Shown here in pieces: positions 1-10,190 of a stretch of DNA of 64,000 bases; positions within the stretch are counted from its first letter, which is position 1, and the number at the start of each line of letters is the position of its first letter. The stretch lies in contig NZ_CP044399.1 of assembly GCF_008931805.1 (NCBI RefSeq), positions 3,397,370 through 3,461,369 on the forward strand, read 5' to 3'. The notes under the pieces are model-generated. The model made no database searches. It was not told the DNA's origin and worked only from the letters and a program-made list of their open reading frames with translations. Both the position numbers and the translations under genes were made by a program. The stretch is from Moritella marina ATCC 15381 (GTDB lineage: Bacteria; Pseudomonadota; Gammaproteobacteria; Enterobacterales; Moritellaceae).

Positions 1-1994
1 CCACATAATTCGATTGAGAAGTCACCCATACGTACTACGCGCACTTCGTCATCGTATTTCTCGCCGAACAATGCCATTGCCCCCGCTTCACGCGCGGCAT
101 CAATATCCATCACTTCAGTCACAACTTCGTGGTTAGCACGAATTTGTGCATTAACAAGACGTTCAACTTCAAGTAGTTGTGCCGCTGTTACACCTTCAAA
201 ATGTGAGAAATCGAAACGTAAACGTTCAGGTAATACTAATGAACCTTTCTGTTGTACATTTTCACCAACCACTTTACGTAACGCTGCGTGTGCTAAGTGA
301 GTTACTGAGTGGTTAAGGCCAATCGCTTTACGGCGACTAACGTCAACATCGGCAATAACTTGGTTATTAACTTCGATAACACCTGAAACAGAGCCGAAGT
401 GAACAACTGCGTTGCCCGCTTTCTTAGTATCTGTCACGATAAATACCGCATCACCAATTTTGATCACACCTTGGTCACCAGATTGGCCACCCGCTTCTGC
501 GTAAAATGGTGTTTTATTTAAAACGATAGCGCCTTCTTGGCCATCATTTAAGATTTCCACTTCAGCGTTGTCTCTGATTAATGCCACGATTTGCGCATCA
601 GATGTAAGCGTTTGATAACCTAAGAATTCAGTATCAGCATCGATTTTCAGCATATCATTGTAATCAGTACCAAAGTTAGAACCTTGACGTGCACGATTAC
701 GCTGTTCTTCCATCGCTGCTTTAAAGCCGTCTTCATCAATCGTTAACTCACGTTCACGCGCGATGTCAGCGGTTAAATCTGATGGGAAGCCATATGTGTC
801 ATATAGTTTAAATACCACGTCACCCGGAACAACTTTACCGTCAAGTTGTGACAGTTCGTTGTCTAGAATATTCAGACCACGTTCAAGAGTTTTACCAAAC
901 TGCTCTTCTTCGATAAGTAAGATTTTTTCAACAATCGCTTGTTGTTTTACTAAATCTTCAGAAATGTCACCCATCAGCTCAACCATCTTAGCAACAAGTT
1001 TGTTGAAGAATGGGCCTTTAGCGCCTAACTTATTACCGTGGCGTACAGCACGACGGATAATACGACGTAGTACATAACCACGACCTTCATTTGATGGCAT
1101 AACACCGTCAGAGATCAGGAAGCTACATGCACGAATGTGATCGGCAATAACGCGGAGTGATTTGTTTTCTAAATCAGTCGTACCGATAAGCTCAGCTACG
1201 TGCTTAATTAAGCTTTGGAAGATATCGATTTCGTAGTTTGAGTGGACGTTTTGCATAATTGCAGAAATACGTTCAAGACCCATACCAGTATCAACAGATG
1301 GTTTTGGTAACTCAAGCATAGTGCCGTCTGCTTGACGGTTGAACTGCATGAATACTAAGTTCCAGATCTCGATGAAACGGTCGCCGTCTTCTTCAGGAGA
1401 ACCCGGAACGCCGCCCCAAATATCTTCGCCATGATCGTAGAATATTTCAGAACACGGACCACATGGACCGGTATCACCCATTGACCAGAAGTTATCTGAC
1501 TCAAATTTTTTCTCTGGTGATTTATCACCGATGCGGATGATTTTGTCTACTGGTACGCCTACTTTGTCAGCCCAGAATGAAAATGCTTCATCATCGCTTT
1601 CGTAAACAGTAACCAGTAGTTTTTCTTTTGGTAGTTTCAATTCTTTAGTTAAGAACTCCCATGCAAATAAGATCGCATCTTCTTTAAAGTAATCACCAAA
1701 GCTGAAGTTACCTAACATTTCAAAGAATGTATGGTGACGCGCGGTATAACCTACGTTATCTAAGTCATTGTGCTTACCACCAGCACGTACACAACGTTGA
1801 GACGTCGTTGCACGTGTGTATGAACGTTGTTCTGCACCAAGGAATACATCTTTAAATTGGTTCATGCCCGCATTTGTAAATAACAAAGTTGGATCATTAG
1901 CAGGAACAAGTGAGCTACTTGTACCTTTGTTGTGCCCTTTACTGGCAAAATAATCAAGAAACGCGTTGCGGATCTCAGCTGTAGACATTGTCAT
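1..1994 (-). CDS. alaS: Alanine--tRNA ligase, C-terminal part outside window
   Basis: Charges tRNA-Ala in the cytoplasm and edits mischarged Ser/Gly. The open frame runs off the left edge, so about 664 N-terminal residues are present, of roughly 870 usual for the family. The N-terminus reads [20 protein letters not shown], followed by the class II sequence [15 protein letters not shown]. The editing-domain HSVTH (HxxxH) motif is encoded near 260-280, and the last codons give GDFSIELCG, the start of the family's editing-site Cys motif. The ATG at 1994 is chosen over the one at 1988 because AGGAC lies about 6 nt upstream; the second Met remains possible. A sigma70-like promoter sits upstream at 2069-2097. 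The usual gammaproteobacterial neighbours recX and recA are not here: recA lies about 42 kb away. Confidence 0.97.
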   Translation of the reverse strand, partial: MTMSTAEIRNAFLDYFASKGHNKGTSSSLVPANDPTLLFTNAGMNQFKDVFLGAEQRSYTRATTSQRCVRAGGKHNDLDNVGYTARHHTFFEMLGNFSFGDYFKEDAILFAWEFLTKELKLPKEKLLVTVYESDDEAFSFWADKVGVPVDKIIRIGDKSPEKKFESDNFWSMGDTGPCGPCSEIFYDHGEDIWGGVPGSPEEDGDRFIEIWNLVFMQFNRQADGTMLELPKPSVDTGMGLERISAIMQNVHSNYEIDIFQSLIKHVAELIGTTDLENKSLRVIADHIRACSFLISDGVMPSNEGRGYVLRRIIRRAVRHGNKLGAKGPFFNKLVAKMVELMGDISEDLVKQQAIVEKILLIEEEQFGKTLERGLNILDNELSQLDGKVVPGDVVFKLYDTYGFPSDLTADIARERELTIDEDGFKAAMEEQRNRARQGSNFGTDYNDMLKIDADTEFLGYQTLTSDAQIVALIRDNAEVEILNDGQEGAIVLNKTPFYAEAGGQSGDQGVIKIGDAVFIVTDTKKAGNAVVHFGSVSGVIEVNNQVIADVDVSRRKAIGLNHSVTHLAHAALRKVVGENVQQKGSLVLPERLRFDFSHFEGVTAAQLLEVERLVNAQIRANHEVVTEVMDIDAAREAGAMALFGEKYDDEVRVVRMGDFSIELC

Positions 1995-2068
1995 GGAATT
2001 GTCCTGGGTGCTTGAATTATGAGCGATTGTTTAGATTAAATAATATAAACGGATCTGTTAATGAAGTG

Positions 2069-2097
2069 ATTATACCCAAACTGAGTCAAAATGCTAA
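2069..2097 (-). promoter_or_regulatory. Probable sigma70 promoter of alaS
   Basis: On the minus strand a TTAGCA -35 element and a perfect TATAAT -10 element are separated by 17 bp. They lie about 75 bp upstream of the alaS start. Assigned by eye from consensus only. Confidence 0.6.
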
Positions 2098-2162
2098 CGT
2101 AGAGCAGCCGTTGAAGTGCTATTTATGTACGCTTATAGTGCGATAATCCAAGGTCTATCAGT

Positions 2163-2201
2163 TAAAAAAAAGACACCGAACATAAATGCTCGGTGTCTTT
2201 T
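2163..2201 (-). terminator. Intrinsic terminator after glnB
   Basis: The inverted repeat AAAGACACCGA / TCGGTGTCTTT forms a hairpin. In the minus direction it is followed by a run of about eight T. It lies about 45 bp past the glnB stop and separates glnB from alaS. Confidence 0.85.
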
Positions 2202-2243
2202 AGAAATCGTGATTATATTAGCGGTTAATTTCGCTGATAATGA

Positions 2244-2594
<351 letters not shown>

Positions 2595-2602
2595 TTAGCC
2601 CT

Positions 2603-2658
2603 TAAATATAACTATTTACATACCTAAATATAACTATTTAAATATCTAAAGATAACTC
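2603..2658 (-). repeat. 22-bp direct repeat, about 2.5 copies, in glnB leader
   Basis: On the plus strand, units starting at 2603, 2625 and 2647 share TAAATATAACTATTTA plus a 6-base tail. The first two copies differ at only two or three positions; the third is partial (TAAAGATAACTC). They lie between the probable glnB promoter and the glnB start, so they would be transcribed. Confidence 0.85.
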
Positions 2659-2659
2659 T

Positions 2660-2688
2660 AGCATACCGAAGCAAATTCAAATTGCCAA
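2660..2688 (-). promoter_or_regulatory. Probable sigma70 promoter of glnB
   Basis: Minus-strand TTGGCA and TATGCT hexamers are separated by 17 bp, about 80 bp upstream of the glnB start. I saw no clear sigma54 (GG-N10-GC) element in the same stretch. Confidence 0.5.
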
Positions 2689-2726
2689 TCAGACAAGCAA
2701 TTAAATCGATGAAATCGCTAAACTTG

Positions 2727-3164
2727 CTATCTCCAACAATCCGTTGTCACTGTATTTGTGCTATTCAACGAGGTAGTCACACCAAAGTGATCAATTGTGA
2801 ATGCAGTGCAATCTAAATCTGTGGCTTGCGAGCTTGACGCAGCAACTGTCGCAATCAGTGTATAGCTACTGGTACTGCTACTCGGATCTAATGCAAAGGT
2901 ATAATAGTCACTGCTATCACGCCAGCCAGCATCAAATAAGGTATCAGCCGCGCCACTGGCTAATGACGTTGCGTATTGACCATTATCTAAATAATACTGT
3001 TCTTGTAATAACTGCGCTTTATACAACGCCGCTTTCGCACCGTTGCGGTTGTTATCGATGATATACGCACTGTAAGACGGATAACCAATACCCGCTAAGA
3101 TACCGACAATTGCCACGACGATCATCAGCTCAACTAGGGTAAAGCCGGTTTGTTTCGTTGTCAT
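2727..3164 (-). CDS. pilE: Type IV minor pilin PilE
   Basis: Minor pilin thought to prime type IV pilus assembly with PilV, PilW, PilX and PilY1. A short leader is followed by the prepilin peptidase site G^FTLVE with Glu5 and the hydrophobic helix VVAIVGILAG. Two cysteines near the C-terminus (LDCTAF and TTDCWR) would close the D-region loop. Length is about 145 residues. The ATG at 3164 gives a typical 7-residue leader. A GTG at 3176 that overlaps the pilY1 stop (TAGTG) is a real alternative and would suggest translational coupling. It is the last gene of the operon. Confidence 0.88.
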   Translation of the reverse strand: MTTKQTGFTLVELMIVVAIVGILAGIGYPSYSAYIIDNNRNGAKAALYKAQLLQEQYYLDNGQYATSLASGAADTLFDAGWRDSSDYYTFALDPSSSTSSYTLIATVAASSSQATDLDCTAFTIDHFGVTTSLNSTNTVTTDCWR

Positions 3165-3175
3165 TATAGTTATCA

Positions 3176-6100
3176 CTACTGTACCGCCTCATTGAAGTAA
3201 CGGTAGATAGGGCGTGGACTCAACGTGACCTCAGTATCGATAGTGCCCGTTGGTGTTATTTGGTCACCGTTACCATCTGTAGTATCGCCTTTACCGGCAC
3301 CAAGTAAACGTAATACCGATGCATCACCGCTAGAAGCTGCATGTACAGCAAGATCTTTGGCAATTACATTAGGTAGTTTTTGGTAATATTTTGTAGTGCC
3401 AGTATTCAAGTTAACCTGATAATAGTGACTATTGCCCGATTGGTTCACCACGCATTGACCGTTTTTGACAACATAATTAATGGCAAAGGGTGAGTAGGTA
3501 TTAAAGTGCACGATACCGTTAATCACCACGGCGTTACCCAATGACTTTTCTCCCCCTCTAAATATTTTACCATCTTCCTCAACAGTTGCTTCGTTTAGAA
3601 TATAGCGCCAACCATGTAGCCTATTAGTCTTATAATCAATTACGGTGTCGGTATCTTTTTCCGTTGTGCTGTCATAACTTACTTGATTTAGATTACTCAT
3701 CTCAATTGTTGCAGGCACTGCACGTTCACCTTTAGCACTGCCCCAAACTTGCGGATAAATATTGCTATCTTTAATATTAAAGAAATAGTTCTGCGCGGTA
3801 ATATTCGAATTTGGGCTGGTGATATCGCCACTGCCCAGTAACAAACCATCATAAGAACTAGCGCTCTCTCGCGCTCTGACGATTGATGGCGCGCTAAAGA
3901 AACGTCTGTCATCGGCAGTAGTACCACCTAAACTAGCCAGCTTGAATATCCGCCATTTACTGGTATCCATCGTAAATTGGTTGGTTTTAACATCAAATAT
4001 TTTCGGCATATCAACGCGGTAAATATTACCCGCGGTATCCGGTGCATAAATACGATCAGCATAACCATCGCCGTCACTGTCCATGACCGCTAGCTCACTG
4101 GCAATACTGTCCGTTATGACCCCGTTTTCAAACGCTTTTAATTTAGTGCCATCATCCGCATCGATAATATAAACAGCCTGTCCACTGGAATCAGTACAAG
4201 CCTGCGCTGGAACTGCTGTACTATTACTACCACAATCATCTTTTGATGCATCATAACCACCACCAAATATTAATACCGGTTTAGCATTACTAATATTATC
4301 TCCTCGGAACACCTTGCTCACGACAGGTGTTGACCAAGTCTGTGCAAGTTTAGAGAAATCCGTATTTGATGCATCAATGATCCAATTTAATGTCGGTTCA
4401 GTGGTATTTGATTTATTTGGATCAAGATTTACATTAAGTGAAAAGTATTTATTGCCTCCGCGGCGTAAGCCAAAGGTAATGATATGTTTGGTTTTACCAT
4501 TATCCAGATATTCAGCATCTACAGCGCTGCTATCAATACCGTATATGCGCTCTTCTGCTCTGGTCACCTGCAAATTAAGCTTTAACGCGGTGGCTAGATT
4601 TTCTTTGGGAATAAATGCCCACTCTTCCTCTACGTTACGGCCATTATCTTTAAAGGCATGAAAGAAACCGGCATTGGTGCCAATGAAAATACGCGCTTTG
4701 GTTTTGACATCTGCAGATTCGTTATCAGGGTACTCCACTATTAACGGCTGAGCATGCATAGGATCACCGAAGATATCATCACGCAAATCGCCCGTTTCAT
4801 CTTTACCTTGTAACCAATCAATCGCAGCCGTTAAGGTATCTTCCGATACGCCAAGGGCATTAGCTAGATCGGCGTCGGTTGTTACAGATAACGCAGTGAG
4901 TAAATTGGCTTTAGTCAGGGGAAGCAAAGTGGTGTCATCAACATTGGAAATATAAATATTTCGAGCTGATTTACGATTTTTAAATGCCTCGACTACACCG
5001 CCTAACTCAACATCATTCAACCCTTGTTCTGAACTCCAGCCTGAGTACAGGTCATCATTAAAGAACACACTATCACCTGTTGATAATGCCGCTGACGTTG
5101 CCGAGCTTAGAGAGCTGGCAGCGCTGGCAGATTGAGTCCAGGCGCTTAACTGACCATCATCAGTCACTTTCAATTTACGGATGTTTCCCTTCCACTTACT
5201 GGTCTGATTCGGTTGGAACATAGTGTAATAAACAAACTCATTACTTTTGGTCGAGTTACTGCTATTAATTGATGTGCCGACTGCTGCGGTCACGCCTTTT
5301 TGCCTAGCGATAATATCAGCAAAAGCCATCTCCAGCTTTTTCCGTAATTCATTGGCATTCAGGGCGTTATAAAATTTACCATCACCGTATTCCGCAGTTT
5401 TTTCTAATAACGTACGATTACCGGCTGGCAACTCGCCAATGCCAACAGTATAAGTAACGATCCGCTCTTTAACATCCTTCGTGCTGCTATTCATATCAGC
5501 ATTAGCTAACCAATCAGACAGTACCGGCAACAAATTTTTATCACAACTGCTCTCCGCAGCATTAACCTGCACTGATTTGTCTTTGATATCCAGTGCCGAC
5601 ATCCCCGGTAACCGTTCAATTAGCAAGTTTGCATCACTGTCATGATCAAAAGCATCAATACGAATTAAGTCATTAAAAATACCACCACAAGGTACAATAT
5701 CGCCAACCCGTGGACTCACGTCATGGTAACCCGCGGTCACCATAATGATATAAGCTTCGGTTTGACAACTATTCACCCAATCCATTGGGCTGTTATATAC
5801 ACCACCGCTTTCTGCGGTTAGATCTCTAGCGGGATCGGCTTTATATACATCATCGCCAAAGTAAACGCTGTTACCATAAAGATAACGATAACCTTCGTAC
5901 AAACTTTCACATAGTGCTGATTTAGACATACTGGTGGTAAAGATATCTTCTACTTGGCTTTTCAGCAGACTTGTTTTGCTTTTATAATCATTGGTCTTAG
6001 GATCATAATCCTCTGGATCATAAGAGCTGATCTTAGAAATAACCCGACCACCATTATTATCTAAAATATTCAGTTTAGTGATAGCATTATTCGGGTTGAA

Positions 6101-7096
6101 AATTTCTAAGCCAGTATTAAGATCTGTGGTATCGAGCATCATGTCTAACACCACTTTTTTAGCTATCTGCAAATTCGATAATTTAATATTATCACCATTA
6201 GTCGGTTTTAATGCCGCCCACTTAACTAAGTTATCCGAATATAAATACGCTTTATTATTGCTATTACCATTAAACCGCCCTTGCACTGAATCTTTGTAAG
6301 GGTTCCAATAATATTCAGGACCACTAGATGGAAATCCTTCTCGGTCTGGATTTTCGACATAACCATCAGCTGAACCATCCTCTGACTCACCTTCCCCATC
6401 AACCTCTTCAGGCTTAATCACACCACTATGCTCATAACCAGGGTTACGCTTCTCATTAGTGGCCATATCTTGGTCACAATCAACAAACTTTCTACCTATA
6501 CTCGTTTTACTGCCAATGGTACGCCACTCATAAGGTATCCCTACTACGCCATCGAATAACTTCACCGGACCTGGTAACCATTGAGCGACATAATCTTGAA
6601 ACGCCCCGAGGTCACCTTCAAAATCTTCAACGGCTGAATAACAATTCATTTTAGAAAAATCGAGTTTATTGCTACTATTTCGAGCCGGAATAGTAGTAAC
6701 AAAAACATCATACTTCTCTTGTTCTGAAGTCGTTAATGCCGTGCCACCAGTAAAAGTATCAACCGCTTTAGCTGCGATACTACGTAACTCACTATGCTCA
6801 AGGCCTTGCGCCGTAGCGCTGTTATTATAATAAAATTGTTCACCACCATAGAGCCAACGATAAACAATATCTTCAGCATTGGTATCTGGTGTCGGCGGAT
6901 ACTCAATATGCGGATCATAGTATTTAGGATAAGGATAATCAGCCTCTTCGCGCATATGGGCTGATGTATCGAGAATAATTAATACCTGAGGTTTCCCTTC
7001 TAGATTAACAGTATAAATTTCCCCCTCATCGGCTGCTGCAGTAAAGGCTGTTAATCCGAGTAATGCGACACTGGCTTGTTTGAAAATCCTTTTCAT
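3176..7096 (-). CDS. pilY1: Type IV pilus tip/biogenesis protein PilY1
   Basis: Large exported protein of the pilus tip complex, involved in adhesion, retraction control and surface sensing in related bacteria. It starts with a signal peptide (MKRIFKQASVALLGL, cleavage near AAADEG). An N-terminal von Willebrand A-like region follows, with the metal-site sequence ILDTSAHM (DxSxxM). The C-terminal half resembles the PilC/PilY1 beta-propeller (DPMHAQPL, IFIGTNAGFFHAF) and has a calcium-loop-like DSDGDGYADRIYA. About 1306 residues, within the family range. The frame extends upstream to a TTG at 7123, but the ATG at 7096 has AAGGA about 7 nt upstream and begins the signal peptide directly. It sits between pilX and pilE. 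Confidence 0.92.
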   Translation of the reverse strand: MKRIFKQASVALLGLTAFTAAADEGEIYTVNLEGKPQVLIILDTSAHMREEADYPYPKYYDPHIEYPPTPDTNAEDIVYRWLYGGEQFYYNNSATAQGLEHSELRSIAAKAVDTFTGGTALTTSEQEKYDVFVTTIPARNSSNKLDFSKMNCYSAVEDFEGDLGAFQDYVAQWLPGPVKLFDGVVGIPYEWRTIGSKTSIGRKFVDCDQDMATNEKRNPGYEHSGVIKPEEVDGEGESEDGSADGYVENPDREGFPSSGPEYYWNPYKDSVQGRFNGNSNNKAYLYSDNLVKWAALKPTNGDNIKLSNLQIAKKVVLDMMLDTTDLNTGLEIFNPNNAITKLNILDNNGGRVISKISSYDPEDYDPKTNDYKSKTSLLKSQVEDIFTTSMSKSALCESLYEGYRYLYGNSVYFGDDVYKADPARDLTAESGGVYNSPMDWVNSCQTEAYIIMVTAGYHDVSPRVGDIVPCGGIFNDLIRIDAFDHDSDANLLIERLPGMSALDIKDKSVQVNAAESSCDKNLLPVLSDWLANADMNSSTKDVKERIVTYTVGIGELPAGNRTLLEKTAEYGDGKFYNALNANELRKKLEMAFADIIARQKGVTAAVGTSINSSNSTKSNEFVYYTMFQPNQTSKWKGNIRKLKVTDDGQLSAWTQSASAASSLSSATSAALSTGDSVFFNDDLYSGWSSEQGLNDVELGGVVEAFKNRKSARNIYISNVDDTTLLPLTKANLLTALSVTTDADLANALGVSEDTLTAAIDWLQGKDETGDLRDDIFGDPMHAQPLIVEYPDNESADVKTKARIFIGTNAGFFHAFKDNGRNVEEEWAFIPKENLATALKLNLQVTRAEERIYGIDSSAVDAEYLDNGKTKHIITFGLRRGGNKYFSLNVNLDPNKSNTTEPTLNWIIDASNTDFSKLAQTWSTPVVSKVFRGDNISNAKPVLIFGGGYDASKDDCGSNSTAVPAQACTDSSGQAVYIIDADDGTKLKAFENGVITDSIASELAVMDSDGDGYADRIYAPDTAGNIYRVDMPKIFDVKTNQFTMDTSKWRIFKLASLGGTTADDRRFFSAPSIVRARESASSYDGLLLGSGDITSPNSNITAQNYFFNIKDSNIYPQVWGSAKGERAVPATIEMSNLNQVSYDSTTEKDTDTVIDYKTNRLHGWRYILNEATVEEDGKIFRGGEKSLGNAVVINGIVHFNTYSPFAINYVVKNGQCVVNQSGNSHYYQVNLNTGTTKYYQKLPNVIAKDLAVHAASSGDASVLRLLGAGKGDTTDGNGDQITPTGTIDTEVTLSPRPIYRYFNEAVQ

Positions 7097-7106
7097 TGCC
7101 CTATCC

Positions 7107-7547
7107 TTATTTATTCTGTGCAACTAAAAATGGTTGCTCTATCCCGGAGGTCATACTGCCTCCCTGCACACGACGCTGATCGTTTGCCTGAGTAAAGTCG
7201 ATCCTTGCGTACCGACAATTAATTAAATTAATGCTGGACGCATTGGCGGTACGCTTACAATAAGCCTCTCCACGTAATTGAATATTGGCGGTGGTATTAA
7301 ACCCAACAGCAACCATATTAGCCCCTTGGTCCTCAGTCATCGCCATGATGTTGTTGATCAGAGCTGCATCATTAATGATTTGATCAACACCACCTAATAA
7401 TTCCTGCTCATTGGCTAATCGCTCCTGAGTTAAACCAATGGCGTTTTGCCCTAATCGCGTTTCAGTGATCACTGCCGCAGCCAGTGACGTCACGACGACC
7501 AGAATAATAATAACAATAAAAAGGGTTATACCTTGCTGTGTTTTCAT
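7107..7547 (-). CDS. pilX: Type IV minor pilin PilX
   Basis: Minor pilin of the priming complex. The N-terminus MKTQQG^ITLFIVIIILVVV is prepilin-like but lacks Glu5, as is common in the PilX/GspK branch. The protein is 146 residues with a single N-terminal membrane helix. Two cysteines (EAYCKRT and INCRYAR) may form a disulfide. It overlaps pilW by 4 nt (ATGA) and ends about 10 nt before the pilY1 ATG, so translation is probably coupled. Assignment rests mainly on position between pilW and pilY1. Confidence 0.85.
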   Translation of the reverse strand: MKTQQGITLFIVIIILVVVTSLAAAVITETRLGQNAIGLTQERLANEQELLGGVDQIINDAALINNIMAMTEDQGANMVAVGFNTTANIQLRGEAYCKRTANASSINLINCRYARIDFTQANDQRRVQGGSMTSGIEQPFLVAQNK

Positions 7548-8539
7548 CGTGTCACCGCCATTATGTTATTACGAATTACCACAGTAGTGGAAAGCAAAAA
7601 CCGCCTGTAATTATCATTAGCCGTGGGAGTAAAAGGCGTAAATCTAAGATTATAATTCGCATCATTATTAAATGTCAGGTCGGGGTTGGTTGCTCTGGCT
7701 AATACGTAGATACGTGCTGATACTAATTGATTATTACTCCACATTTCTGCGGTGAAACTAGCATCATTACTGAGATAATAGCTATCCGCGCTACCATCTC
7801 GAGGAATACTGGTATCTACTCCGAATTCAATCCGGAACGCTTCAATATTACCGACTATTAAATCATTAGTCAGTGTATCTCCCTGCCGCGAAAAACGCGT
7901 TAACCGCGGACCTGAAGTAGCATGGGTTTCAACAAAATAGGTATGATGTAAATAGGGATAGAACTCAGCATTATCTATATTAGTGGCACCGTTTAGTGCC
8001 GACGCTTTAAATAATTGCGTTTGTTGCGGTGATACAGCTAAGTAATAATCAGTTGTCGTCATAGCAGCGACAGTGACCGTATTACCCTGTATGCGTGCTA
8101 AAGACAGCACGTCACTGTTTGCAGCCAAACTGTAGCCTGCACCATCACTATCATTGATACAATCGGATTCGGTAAAAGTACCAGCAGAGGCTATTTCCAC
8201 CCAATTTGCCCATTGAGGTTCGCTCAGTGTAGCAGTCGTATTGCCTCCGGCCGTCGGGAATAGCGAGCAACTGCCAGCAGCTAATGCCATTGCAGGTGAC
8301 ATTATATCGGCTAAGGGCTCTCCTGAAAATTCAGCCCAACTGCCAATACTCCGCACGTCTTCGACTAATACCTGCAGCGCTAGCTGTGCTTGCTGTTGTA
8401 AGTTAGAGACGGTCGAAGAACGATTTACCGATACCTTAGTATCCACAAACATCGTTGTGATCGACGTCATTAACACAATGCCTACTACGAGGGCGATCAT
8501 CAGTTCAACTAAATTAAAACCCATTTGTTTCATTTTCAT
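7544..8539 (-). CDS. pilW: Type IV minor pilin PilW
   Basis: Minor pilin of the type IV pilus priming complex. The prepilin signature MKMKQMG^FNLVELMIALVVG has Gly-1 and Glu5, and one N-terminal membrane helix follows. At 331 residues it is the large minor pilin typical of PilW. It overlaps pilV and pilX by 4 nt on each side, a tightly coupled operon arrangement. Confidence 0.87.
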   Translation of the reverse strand: MKMKQMGFNLVELMIALVVGIVLMTSITTMFVDTKVSVNRSSTVSNLQQQAQLALQVLVEDVRSIGSWAEFSGEPLADIMSPAMALAAGSCSLFPTAGGNTTATLSEPQWANWVEIASAGTFTESDCINDSDGAGYSLAANSDVLSLARIQGNTVTVAAMTTTDYYLAVSPQQTQLFKASALNGATNIDNAEFYPYLHHTYFVETHATSGPRLTRFSRQGDTLTNDLIVGNIEAFRIEFGVDTSIPRDGSADSYYLSNDASFTAEMWSNNQLVSARIYVLARATNPDLTFNNDANYNLRFTPFTPTANDNYRRFLLSTTVVIRNNIMAVTR

Positions 8540-8985
8540 ATCGCCTCCGAGATCAAACTGGTGAGAACCACTTGTCGGCGGTTATCGATTGCCAAACCGC
8601 AGGCTGCGCCATTAACAGCGCCTGATGCGGCTGCCGTATTTTGAATTTGCCAGCTCACTGCAATGGTCACAGTGCCAGCCACATTACGGCATATGGCCAT
8701 GTTACTGAGTGCCGCAGAGTTTGCTGCATTAGTGAGAATGTCGGAGATTTCGCTATCTTGGCTAGGTGACGAACTTGAAGTGGCAGTAAGCCAACGGGTA
8801 TCCGCGCGTAATTCTTCCAACGCGGTACGCGCCAGAAAAGCGGCTTGAATTTGCTTATCTGTATCTGCTAATGATTTCTTCGCAATCCCTTGCAATGCCA
8901 CTATGCCAAGCAGGCCTACGGCAAGTATCAATGATGTGACCATCACTTCAATGAGACTGAATCCAGAATCCTTTCTAGATTGCAT
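8536..8985 (-). CDS. pilV: Type IV minor pilin PilV
   Basis: First gene of the minor-pilin operon. The leader MQSRKDSG^FSLIEVMVTS shows the prepilin peptidase site and Glu5, with a hydrophobic helix to about residue 30. The 149-residue length fits PilV. A pair of cysteines (MAICRNV, GAACGLA) may form a disulfide. A promoter-like sequence lies at 9034-9062. In many relatives fimT or fimU precedes pilV; only about 250 bp of non-coding DNA is found here, so that gene is absent at this locus. Confidence 0.87.
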   Translation of the reverse strand: MQSRKDSGFSLIEVMVTSLILAVGLLGIVALQGIAKKSLADTDKQIQAAFLARTALEELRADTRWLTATSSSSPSQDSEISDILTNAANSAALSNMAICRNVAGTVTIAVSWQIQNTAAASGAVNGAACGLAIDNRRQVVLTSLISEAI

Positions 8986-9033
8986 AACTAACTCACTTTA
9001 AATAATTTGTACTTAAATAACTCGAACGCAGCA

Positions 9034-9062
9034 ATGTTACTAAAATGTGTATTTTATGTAAA
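9034..9062 (-). promoter_or_regulatory. Candidate promoter of the pilVWXY1E operon
   Basis: TTTACA and TAACAT hexamers on the minus strand are separated by 17 bp, about 50 bp upstream of pilV. The rest of 8986-9233 holds a small inverted repeat (TCTATCG / CGATAGA near 9133-9150) and nothing else I can name. Confidence 0.4.
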
Positions 9063-9233
9063 CATCATGAGTTTGATTCTGTGAAGGCAAAGGGCTGTTC
9101 TGAACCATCATTCAAATGAGCAAAGAAAAAGATTCTATCGATGGCGATAGAGTTAACTGTATCGGGGAGGGAGATGAGGAATATTTCGCATAAAGCTCAC
9201 CAGTCAACGACTAGCGAGCTCCATTATCACGAA

Positions 9234-10178
9234 TTAATTTACTTGTTTAATACGTAATTCAGCTGGCACTTCAAAGATCGTATTTTCAGCGCGACCTTCA
9301 ACTTCGGTCACCAGCTTACCACCACTGGCTTGCAGCTTTTCAACCACCTGATCGATCAGAATTTTAGGGGCCGATGCTCCCGCTGTAACACCCACTTTTA
9401 GTTTGCCTTCCAACAACACAGGATCGATATCACCCGCATTATCAATCAGGTAAGACGGCACGCCGATATTCTCTGATTTTTCACGTAAACGGTTTGAATT
9501 TGATGAATTTTTAGAACCAACCACAAACATAATATCAACCATGTTTGCCAGTTTTGATACTGCGTCTTGGCGATTTTGCGTCGCATAGCAAATATCATCT
9601 TTACGTGGCCCGTTAATTTCAGGGAAACGTTCACGTAATGCATCAATGATCTCAGCACAGTCATCAACCGATAACGTCGTTTGCGAGCTGTAAGTTAAAT
9701 TCGTTACATCTTTAACTTCTAGTGCTGCAACATCAGCAATCGATTCAACCAAGTACATACCGCCGTCAGCATTATCATACTGGCCCATAGTCCCTTCAAC
9801 TTCAGGATGACCTTTATGACCAATCAATACACATTCAATACCACGGCGGCTAGCACGTGTTACTTCCATGTGTACTTTAGTGACTAATGGGCAAGTTGCA
9901 TCAAAGACTTTTAAGTCACGACGTTTCGCTTCAGCTTGCACTGCTTTTGATACACCGTGGGCACTAAAAATAACCACGCGACCGTCTGGCACTTCATCCA
10001 ATTCTTCGACAAAAACAGCACCGTTCTCTTTCAGGCCATCCACCACATAGCGATTATGTACTACTTCGTGACGTACATACACAGGGGTTTCAAACAGCTC
10101 CAATGCTCGTTCAACAATGCTAATAGCACGATCAACACCAGCACAAAAACCACGAGGATTAGCGAGTAAAATTTCCAT
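9234..10178 (-). CDS. ispH: 4-hydroxy-3-methylbut-2-enyl diphosphate reductase
   Basis: Iron-sulfur enzyme of the last step of the MEP isoprenoid pathway, converting HMBPP to IPP and DMAPP. The three cluster cysteines appear in [20 protein letters not shown] and [10 protein letters not shown]. Two adjacent ATG codons exist. The second (10178) is preferred because AAGG is then 6 nt upstream and the first cluster cysteine becomes residue 12 as in E. coli. It is 314 residues. It is the last gene after lspA-fkpB, with 12 bp to fkpB, matching the widespread ileS-lspA-fkpB-ispH order. With ispD and ispF elsewhere in the window, three MEP-pathway genes are present. Confidence 0.96.
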   Translation of the reverse strand: MEILLANPRGFCAGVDRAISIVERALELFETPVYVRHEVVHNRYVVDGLKENGAVFVEELDEVPDGRVVIFSAHGVSKAVQAEAKRRDLKVFDATCPLVTKVHMEVTRASRRGIECVLIGHKGHPEVEGTMGQYDNADGGMYLVESIADVAALEVKDVTNLTYSSQTTLSVDDCAEIIDALRERFPEINGPRKDDICYATQNRQDAVSKLANMVDIMFVVGSKNSSNSNRLREKSENIGVPSYLIDNAGDIDPVLLEGKLKVGVTAGASAPKILIDQVVEKLQASGGKLVTEVEGRAENTIFEVPAELRIKQVN

Positions 10179-10190
10179 CATAAACCTTAT

